DNA of 64,000 nt from Candidatus Gastranaerophilales bacterium (lineage in GTDB: Bacteria > Cyanobacteriota > Vampirovibrionia > Gastranaerophilales > Gastranaerophilaceae): assembly GCA_910587815.1 (NCBI GenBank), contig CAJUNK010000001.1, positions 165,387 to 229,386 of the forward strand. The letters run 5' to 3'. The position numbers and the translations under genes were made by a program. The notes beneath the pieces are model-generated. The model saw nothing but the letters and a program-made list of their open reading frames with translations. It was not told where the DNA came from and did not search any database. Shown here in pieces: positions 26,921 to 32,935 of the stretch (its first letter is position 1; each line of letters starts with the position of its first letter).

Positions 26921-27829
26921 ATGACATTAAGATACGATGCAGGTGAAGTTATAACCGCTATGGTGACACCGTTTGATGAAAAACGGGATATTGACTTTCA
27001 GGCGGTGGAAAAGCTTGCAAAACATCTTATAGATACAGGTTCTGATACAATTCTTGTAACCGGCACTACTGGTGAAAGCCCAACACTTACCCATGAAGAA
27101 GAATATGAGCTTTTAGGCGTTGTAAAAAAAGCTGTTTCAGGCAGGGCAAAAATTATTATGGGTGCAGGTTCTAACTGTACAAAAACTGCTGTTGAATCAT
27201 CTAAAAAGGCCAAAGAAATTGGCGCAGATGCTGTGCTTTCTGTTGTACCGTATTACAATAAACCAAACCAGCAAGGAATGATGGAACATTTTGGCGAAAT
27301 TGCAAAAAATGTTGATATTCCAATAATTTTATATAATATTCCAGGTCGTACAGGCGTTAATATGCAGCCATCAACAGTTGCAGCCCTTGCAAAAAAATAT
27401 CCAAATATTGTCGCCCTAAAACAAAGTTTCCCTGATATGGATGTGATAACAGAATTGAAAGCGGCTTGCCCAGAGGATTTTGCAATATATTGCGGGGATG
27501 ACAGCCTCACACTTCCAATGCTTTCTTTAGGAGCACATGGGGTAATTTCCGTGGCATCACATGTTGTGGGTAATGAAATTAAATCTATGATTAAAAGCTT
27601 TAAAGCTGGTGATATCAAGATGGCATTTGATATGCACCAAAAACTATATCCATTGTTTAAAAAATTATTTATGGCACCAAACCCTGTGCCCGTAAAAGCT
27701 GTACTATCAAAACTTGATATGTTTAAAGATTATGTGCGCCGTCCGCTGGTAGAATTGAATGAAGATGACCGCAAGGAGCTTTTCAAGGTATTGGATGAAG
27801 TATTTGCAGTTTTAGGGAAAAAGTTTTAG
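26921..27829 (+). CDS. dapA: 4-hydroxy-tetrahydrodipicolinate synthase
   Basis: 302 residues, TIM-barrel aldolase condensing pyruvate with aspartate semialdehyde. Landmarks: TGTTGESPTL, VPYYNKPNQQG with the catalytic tyrosine, NIPGRTGVNM, and the Schiff-base lysine in IVALKQS. In most DapA proteins the residues after the lysine are EA(S/T); here they are QS, a mild deviation. A strong AAGGAG lies before the ATG. Completes the dapB-asd-dapA run. Confidence 0.95.
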   Translation: MTLRYDAGEVITAMVTPFDEKRDIDFQAVEKLAKHLIDTGSDTILVTGTTGESPTLTHEEEYELLGVVKKAVSGRAKIIMGAGSNCTKTAVESSKKAKEIGADAVLSVVPYYNKPNQQGMMEHFGEIAKNVDIPIILYNIPGRTGVNMQPSTVAALAKKYPNIVALKQSFPDMDVITELKAACPEDFAIYCGDDSLTLPMLSLGAHGVISVASHVVGNEIKSMIKSFKAGDIKMAFDMHQKLYPLFKKLFMAPNPVPVKAVLSKLDMFKDYVRRPLVELNEDDRKELFKVLDEVFAVLGKKF

Positions 27830-27853
27830 TTAAATTTTTCAACACTTGCAGAT

Positions 27854-28081
27854 ATGCAAAAAGATAAAAAAGATATAGAAACATCAATAAATGAAATTAA
27901 AGCCCGTCTTAGAATGAAAGGGTACAATTTAACGAATTTTCTTGAAGCATACAATAAAACCACCGATAAACCCATAAGTCTTGCAAACTTTTCAAAGCGC
28001 TTGAATGCTGGGAATTTGAAATATTGGGAAGTAAAACAAATCGCAGAATTTTTAGGGTATAAGGTTGAGTGGAGAGAATAG
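27854..28081 (+). CDS. Small helix-turn-helix protein (DUF6471-like)
   Basis: 75 residues. A lambda-repressor-like helical pattern is visible (IKARLRMKGYNLTNFLEAYNKTT ... ISLANFSKRLNAGNLKYWEVKQIAEFLGY), in which a plain helix-turn-helix is followed by a short basic end. It resembles the small DUF6471/XRE-type proteins found beside mobile or phage genes. It starts 25 bases after dapA with no obvious ribosome site. Target unknown. Confidence 0.6.
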   Translation: MQKDKKDIETSINEIKARLRMKGYNLTNFLEAYNKTTDKPISLANFSKRLNAGNLKYWEVKQIAEFLGYKVEWRE

Positions 28082-28093
28082 AATCTTAAAAAT

Positions 28094-28849
28094 TTATATA
28101 ATCTCACTATAGAAATAATTTTTGAGGTTTACTTTTTCGAAATTTTCTTCAAGCTGCTGTTTTGAATGATAACCATATATTTCATCAGATAATATTATTC
28201 CTTTTTCAATATCAAAATATATTGAATGCCCAATGTGTTCATCTTTGCTAAAAAGGGCCTCCTGCCTTTCAATATTATTTTTGTTTAAAACCTCTGAAAT
28301 ATTTTCATAAAGCTTATCAGATGCGCCCCTTATTCCACCGTATAAAAACGCTGCGCAGTTTTGATTATCCTTTTTTAAATCAGCTATTGAATTTTGAAGG
28401 GCTTTTTGCATTTGTTTAATATCATTTTCTTTTTGATAATTTAATGGGCTAAGGTGATATAAATAGGCCTTATCATCATTGTGCAGCAAAATGGCAATGC
28501 AATCATATATACCATCTGTGAAGCCTTTATTTGAACAAATTGCTTCATCTATTGTGTAATTTGGGCTGTAAAATGCCATAATTCTTTCTTTAGGTTTTAA
28601 TTTTTTTATATTTGAACGCTGAATGGCTAAATAGCCTTCATCATCGCCATTTACAGGAAAAACAACGTTTAAATTTTTGCTTGATGAAGAATTTTTCAAG
28701 GTGCTAAAGCTATAATAATTTCTTTGCATAGCAGAAAATTTTTTATAATTTTCATCAGAAAAATTTGAATAGTTGGGGAATTTTTTATGGCTGCTTTCAA
28801 AATTAATATTTCTAAAATTATGATATGGTTGTATTTTGTTTATTAACAT
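28094..28849 (-). CDS. Candidate CheD/CNF1-type cysteine deamidase with NINFES tag
   Basis: 251 residues; no family named with certainty. Residues 1-60 are Asn/Ser/Tyr-rich with NINFESSHKK, the recurrent tag. The C-terminal part (about 70-245) follows the CheD/CNF layout: D-C117-I-A-I-L-L-H, then YLYH132LSP, a helix, then AAFLYGG, and a closing strand pair ending GIILSDEIYG. The Cys-to-His spacing is 15, as I remember it for CNF1 (C866/H881). Such enzymes deamidate glutamines of chemoreceptors (CheD) or host GTPases (CNF1). No chemotaxis operon is nearby. Functional call is inference. Confidence 0.45.
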   Translation of the reverse strand: MLINKIQPYHNFRNINFESSHKKFPNYSNFSDENYKKFSAMQRNYYSFSTLKNSSSSKNLNVVFPVNGDDEGYLAIQRSNIKKLKPKERIMAFYSPNYTIDEAICSNKGFTDGIYDCIAILLHNDDKAYLYHLSPLNYQKENDIKQMQKALQNSIADLKKDNQNCAAFLYGGIRGASDKLYENISEVLNKNNIERQEALFSKDEHIGHSIYFDIEKGIILSDEIYGYHSKQQLEENFEKVNLKNYFYSEII

Positions 28850-28950
28850 AGCAATGTTTAGAAAACCTGAAAATAAAAAACTTTGTCTTTAAACTGGTTA
28901 AAGTATGATAAATGACTTTATAAAATGATAATTTATTGAAATTGTTAATA

Positions 28951-28986
28951 AATAATGATACAATGTAAATACGTTGTATCATTATT
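28951..28986 (+). promoter_or_regulatory. Operator/promoter palindrome of the toxin-antitoxin pair
   Basis: A perfect 13-bp inverted repeat, AATAATGATACAA / TTGTATCATTATT, with a 10-base spacer, ending 24 bases before the antitoxin ATG. It contains -10-like hexamers. RelB/DinJ antitoxins typically bind such sites to autorepress. Confidence 0.7.
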
Positions 28987-29010
28987 TGTATACAAAAGAA
29001 AGGAAATTTT

Positions 29011-29283
29011 ATGGCACAGACAAGTATAAATATCAGAATTGATGATAAATTAAAAAAACAATTTGAGGCCATCTGTTCTCAGATAGGATTTAATATGAGT
29101 ACAGCTGTGAATGTTTTTGCAAGGGCTGTGGTTAGGAAAAAAGGCATTCCTTTTGAATTAACGATTGATGAATATGATGAAGAAACCATAAAAGCTATTG
29201 AAGATGCTGAAAAAGGTGTCGGGCTTTCAAAAATTTATTCTGATTTGGATGAGATGTTTAAGGATTTAGATGCAGATGCTTGA
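29011..29283 (+). CDS. RelB/DinJ-family antitoxin
   Basis: 90 residues. The ribbon-helix-helix N-terminus (TSINIRIDDKLKKQFEAICSQIGFNMSTAVNVFARAVV) is classic DinJ. The acidic C-terminal half should wrap the toxin. A perfect palindrome lies upstream and GAAAGGA precedes the ATG. The toxin gene overlaps its end by 14 bases. Confidence 0.9.
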   Translation: MAQTSINIRIDDKLKKQFEAICSQIGFNMSTAVNVFARAVVRKKGIPFELTIDEYDEETIKAIEDAEKGVGLSKIYSDLDEMFKDLDADA

Positions 29284-29548
29284 TGTAAGATATTCTTCAA
29301 AGTTTAATAAAGATTATAAACTTATCAAAAAACGCGGCTGCAACTTGGATAAATTAAAGAAGGTAGTTGCCTTATTGCGTGATGGTATAAAGCTTCCTCC
29401 AAAATACAAAGACCACGCACTTTCAGGTAATTATGCAAATTTTAGAGAATGCCATATAGAACCTGATTGGCTTTTAATTTATAAGATTGATAATAGTGTA
29501 TTGATTTTAACGGTTTTTAGAACTGGCACACACAGTGATTTATTTTAA
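29270..29548 (+). CDS. YafQ/RelE-family mRNA interferase toxin
   Basis: 92 residues (or 90 from the ATG at 29276). Small basic RelE fold with the YafQ features FNKDYKLIKKRG, KYKDHALSGNYANFRECHIEPDWLLIYKI and a final LILTVFRTGTHSDLF. YafQ-type toxins cut mRNA in the ribosomal A site. Overlaps the antitoxin at its start and, tail to tail, the DUF268 gene at its end (9 bases). Confidence 0.88.
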   Translation: MQMLDVRYSSKFNKDYKLIKKRGCNLDKLKKVVALLRDGIKLPPKYKDHALSGNYANFRECHIEPDWLLIYKIDNSVLILTVFRTGTHSDLF

Positions 29549-30337
29549 TTTCCTAAACCAAAAACACCCGCAGGCGTAGGTTTGCGTGTTTGTTAATTCT
29601 TTTGTGGCATTGTAAATTATTCCTGTTTCAAGTGTATTATCAGGAATTAGTGCATATTCAACCAGTTCAAAATCTTTAAACTGTTCTAAAACCATGCTAT
29701 GCGAATAAATTCTGTGTGCATTAAACTGCACCCTTGGTTTGCCCACGGGCACTGCAATCAGCAGGTTTCCGCCAGGTGCTGTCACGCGCGCAAGTTCATT
29801 CATTGCCCTTATATCGCCCATTGGGTCTACTTTATCGCCGTATCTGCCAAGGCCAATATGCTCCAGCGTGTGCATACAGCTGATGCTTTCAATTGAATTG
29901 TCGCCAAAATGCAGGTTTGTTAAATCTGCCTGTTTGCATTCAATGTTATTTAAACCATAAATTTTTGCCGGGCGAAAATCGTAAAATTCAATCGGGATAA
30001 AGGCTGATGTCACCACGTTAAAGGTAATTTTTGATGAAATATCAATATGTTTTTTAGGATTGATTTGGGCTAAAACCCTTGCAGCCCAGGCTTGATGATA
30101 TTCATAATGCGTGTCAAAGCCTGTGTTTTTAGTGTTATCGTCCAAACATTTGAAAAAATTCCTTCTATAGATAGGAAAGCGCCCGTTTTTATCCAATTTT
30201 TTATAAGCGTGCAGTGTTTTATAGAACCATAATTCTTTTTTAACCCTGAAAAACGGCGCAAAAATGGCCTTTAGAAATTTTTTAATAAACTTTAGCGGCC
30301 AGTTTAGCGCTTTATTAAAAAATACTACAAATTTCAT
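29540..30337 (-). CDS. DUF268 protein, methyltransferase-like
   Basis: 265 residues with the DUF268 pattern: HYEYHQAWAARVLAQINPKKHIDISSKITF, then FYDFRPAKIYGL, SISCMHTLEHIGLGRYGDKVDP and a final CGCFWFRK. The central part resembles a SAM-methyltransferase fold (DISS as motif I, SCMHTLEHIG as motif IV). Relatives occur in glycan clusters. The N-terminus is basic and hydrophobic, perhaps membrane-associated. It abuts uvrB without a gap and is probably in its transcript. Confidence 0.75.
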   Translation of the reverse strand: MKFVVFFNKALNWPLKFIKKFLKAIFAPFFRVKKELWFYKTLHAYKKLDKNGRFPIYRRNFFKCLDDNTKNTGFDTHYEYHQAWAARVLAQINPKKHIDISSKITFNVVTSAFIPIEFYDFRPAKIYGLNNIECKQADLTNLHFGDNSIESISCMHTLEHIGLGRYGDKVDPMGDIRAMNELARVTAPGGNLLIAVPVGKPRVQFNAHRIYSHSMVLEQFKDFELVEYALIPDNTLETGIIYNATKELTNTQTYACGCFWFRKLK

Positions 30338-32323
30338 CTAAAGCATCTCCCTTAATTTTTTAATTTGGTCACGAAGCTCTGCTGCGCGTTCAAAATCAAG
30401 GATTTTTGCCGCTTTGTGCATATCTTTTTCAAGCTTGGTTAAAAGTTTTGGCAAATCCTTTTTATCGATATTAAGTTCGCACATCTGATCTGCCACAATG
30501 TCTTCAATGCTTCTATAGCTTTGAACAAGGGATAATAAATTATTTTCAATAGATTTTTTGATGGTTTTTGGGGTGATGTTGTGTTTTTTGTTAAATGCCA
30601 CCTGTAATTCACGGCGGCGGCGGGTTTCTTCTATTGCAACCTTCATGGAGTCCGTCATTTTGTCAGCATACATAATCACCCTTCCGTCAGCATTCCTGGC
30701 AGAACGGCCAATGGTCTGGATTAAAGATGTTTCGCATCTTAAAAATCCTTCTTTGTCTGCATCCATAATTGCAACAAGTGAAACTTCAGGTATATCAAGG
30801 CCTTCACGCAATAAATTCACGCCAATCAACACATCAAATTCGCCAAGCCTTAAATCCCTCAAAATTTCCACCCTCTCTAAGGATTGCACCTCGCTGTGCA
30901 GATATCTTACACGGATATTTTTCTGTGTTAAATATTCTGTCAGTTCCTCTGCCATTTTTTTTGTTAATGTGGTAATTAAAATACGTTCCTTTTTTTGTGT
31001 TGTGGCTTTTATCTCCTCAATCAGGTTGTTTATCTGCCCTTCTGTGGGGCGAACATCAATAAGAGGGTCTAAAAGGCCTGTGGGACGGATGATTTGTTCT
31101 ACAATTTGGGACGATTGTTCTTTTTCAAAGTCAGCAGGTGTTGCCGAAATAAACACTTTTTGATGGATTCTTTCCCAAAATTCATCAAAAGTTAGAGGCC
31201 TGTTGTCCTTTGCGCAAGGCAATCTAAACCCATAATCCACCAAAACTTCCTTGCGGGATTTATCACCAAAATACATTCCCCTTAGTTGCGGCAATGTGAC
31301 GTGGGATTCATCTACAACCACTAAAAAATCATCCTGAAAATAATCTAAAAGCGTGGCAGGGGGTGTGCCTGGCAGGCGTTTTTCCAAAATTCTTGAATAA
31401 TTTTCAATACCTGAACAATAGCCCATCTCTTTTATCATTTCAATGTCGTAATTTACCCGCTGTTCCAGCCTTTGGGCCTCCACAAGTTTATTTTCAGCGT
31501 AAAGCTCATTTAGCCTTGCGCGCAGCTCGCGGCGGATTTGTTCCAGCGTGCCTTCCATATCTTCATCATCTGCAAGGTAATGAACAGCAGGATATACCAC
31601 AGTTTCAGGCACATTTTCCAAAATCTCACCTGTGACAGGGTCTATACGGGAAATTTTTTCAATTTCATCGCCAAAAAAGTAAATTCTTGTAATTACCTTT
31701 TCATAACTTGGCATAATTTCTATAATATCGCCTCTAGCGCGGAATGTAGCCCTTTTTAATTCCACATCATTTCTTTCGTAGCGAACCAAGACTAAATGCT
31801 CTAAAAGTGCTTGCCTGTCTATTTCTTCGCCCACAGATAAATTTATAGCACCCTTAAAATAATTTTCAGGCAGCCCTAAACCATATATACAGCTCACTGA
31901 AGCCACCACGATGACATCCTTTCTTTCATACAGGCTTCTTGTGGTGTTATGGCGCAAACGGTCGATTTCATCATTAATTGATGCGGTTTTTTCAATGTAC
32001 GTATCTGTGCGCGGAATGTATGCTTCGGGTTGATAATAATCGTAATAGCTTATAAAATATTCAACGGCATTGTCAGGGAAAAGTTCCCGAAATTCGTTAT
32101 ATAATTGTGCTGCAAGGGTTTTATTGTGTGCAATAATAAGAGTTGGCTTTTGCACGCGCTCTATCACATTTGCAATTGTAAAAGTTTTGCCTGAACCTGT
32201 TACCCCAAGCAGAGTTTGAGAATCCATTCCATCGTTAATGCCCTGAGTCAGTGCATCTATGGCTTTTGGCTGGTCGCCCTGGGGTTTGTGGTCAGATACG
32301 ATTTTAAACTTTTTTTCAATCAT
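30338..32323 (-). CDS. uvrB: Excinuclease ABC subunit B
   Basis: 661 residues, full length. The damage-verifying helicase-like subunit of nucleotide excision repair. Walker A GVTGSGKT, the beta-hairpin region YYDYYQPEAYIP, helicase motif DESH, motif VI QTIGRSARN and the C-terminal UVR motif that binds UvrC (KAAKILDFERAAELRDQIKKL region) are all present. uvrA and uvrC are not in the window. Confidence 0.97.
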   Translation of the reverse strand: MIEKKFKIVSDHKPQGDQPKAIDALTQGINDGMDSQTLLGVTGSGKTFTIANVIERVQKPTLIIAHNKTLAAQLYNEFRELFPDNAVEYFISYYDYYQPEAYIPRTDTYIEKTASINDEIDRLRHNTTRSLYERKDVIVVASVSCIYGLGLPENYFKGAINLSVGEEIDRQALLEHLVLVRYERNDVELKRATFRARGDIIEIMPSYEKVITRIYFFGDEIEKISRIDPVTGEILENVPETVVYPAVHYLADDEDMEGTLEQIRRELRARLNELYAENKLVEAQRLEQRVNYDIEMIKEMGYCSGIENYSRILEKRLPGTPPATLLDYFQDDFLVVVDESHVTLPQLRGMYFGDKSRKEVLVDYGFRLPCAKDNRPLTFDEFWERIHQKVFISATPADFEKEQSSQIVEQIIRPTGLLDPLIDVRPTEGQINNLIEEIKATTQKKERILITTLTKKMAEELTEYLTQKNIRVRYLHSEVQSLERVEILRDLRLGEFDVLIGVNLLREGLDIPEVSLVAIMDADKEGFLRCETSLIQTIGRSARNADGRVIMYADKMTDSMKVAIEETRRRRELQVAFNKKHNITPKTIKKSIENNLLSLVQSYRSIEDIVADQMCELNIDKKDLPKLLTKLEKDMHKAAKILDFERAAELRDQIKKLREML

Positions 32324-32431
32324 ATCAACATTTTAGCATGTAAAAGCTTGTGGATAAAATTTACTTTGAGTTTCGTATTTAATCTTTTGATTTTTATTGT
32401 TAAAATGCAAAAATAGGGTAACCTTGTCTAT

Positions 32432-32492
32432 TTCGCCCTCCTCTTTGCACAAGCTTGTTATGTAGAAAATACAATGAAAGGAGGGATGTAAG
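32432..32492 (+). promoter_or_regulatory. RNA leader hairpin hiding the ribosome site of the 25-residue peptide
   Basis: CCCTCCT at 32436-32442 is the exact complement of AGGAGGG at 32479-32485, the Shine-Dalgarno of the small ORF starting at 32493. Pairing would close a loop of about 36 bases and block translation, the layout known from type I toxin mRNAs. The loop contains the palindrome ACAAGCTTGT. Confidence 0.5.
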
Positions 32493-32570
32493 ATGAATTT
32501 CTGTATAACAGAAAAAGCGCTAAGGCTTATCTTTTGGATAATCATAGCGCTTGTATTTCTTATGAAATAG
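32493..32570 (+). CDS. 25-residue membrane peptide, type I toxin-like
   Basis: Too short for routine ORF calling. It reads MNFCITEKALRLIFW then a run of I, A, L, V and F ending in MK: a short polar start, one transmembrane helix and a lysine end. A perfect AGGAGGG lies 7 bases before the ATG, the strongest in the window, and a clean terminator follows at 32581-32618, so a compact unit of about 190 bases is defined. Small toxins of the Fst/Ldr/TxpA type look like this. No family match is recognised and no antisense promoter was identified. It could also be a leader peptide or small membrane regulator. Confidence 0.5.
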   Translation: MNFCITEKALRLIFWIIIALVFLMK

Positions 32571-32580
32571 GGAAGTTATG

Positions 32581-32618
32581 AAAGCCTCAAAGGGAATCTC
32601 GAGACCTTTGGGGCTTTT
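32581..32618 (+). terminator. Rho-independent terminator after the 25-residue peptide
   Basis: AAAGCCTCAAAGG / CCTTTGGGGCTTT (13 bp, one T-G wobble) with an 11-base loop, 10 bases after the stop and followed by TTTTCCC. Confidence 0.8.
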
Positions 32619-32660
32619 CCCTATATACTTATTATAAACCATCATATTTCAAATTTCAAT

Positions 32661-32694
32661 AAAAAAAGGGCGCAAAGGTTACGAAACACGCCCA
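32661..32694 (-). terminator. Terminator downstream of the glycine-rich protein unit
   Basis: On the minus strand GGGCG ... CGCCC followed by TTTTTTT. It lies about 240 bases beyond the stop of the gene at 32936, so the transcript would carry the structured region 32705-32930 as a 3' tail. Confidence 0.65.
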
Positions 32695-32704
32695 AAATAA
32701 GTTG

Positions 32705-32930
32705 TTTATCAAAAATTGCGTAAGCCAGGGTGGAATTTTGACAGGTGATGAACCTGGCAAAATAGAACTATTGATAAGTGACGTAGGATAATCGAGTCTG
32801 TGAGCCGATTTAGGCGAATAAGGACGAGATACCCACAGGAGCCTAAAAGCGGATAGGGCGTAGGCCATACCATGAAGATGTAGGATGTGAACCCATCTAG
32901 GCTATACACTCACAGGAGCCTTGGCTTGCT
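32705..32930. ncRNA. Unexplained structured region, possible RNA element
   Basis: A non-coding stretch with higher GC than its surroundings. Two imperfect copies of a module begin GTAGGAT and end CACAGGAGCC (near 32785-32844 and 32880-32923). In the first, CTGTG pairs with CACAG and TTTAGGC with GCCTAAA in interleaved order, i.e. a possible pseudoknot. In the second, AGGCT pairs with AGCCT in the matching place. Orientation is unknown; it may be the 3' tail of the glycine-rich gene or a separate RNA. Small ORFs here have no coding character. Confidence 0.35.
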
Positions 32931-32935
32931 GCTTT

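Noticed and set aside
32656..32909. Minus-strand frames of 66 and 70 codons in the folded region
   Set aside because: They overlap in different frames, lack ribosome sites, have non-typical codon use and cross the structured modules.
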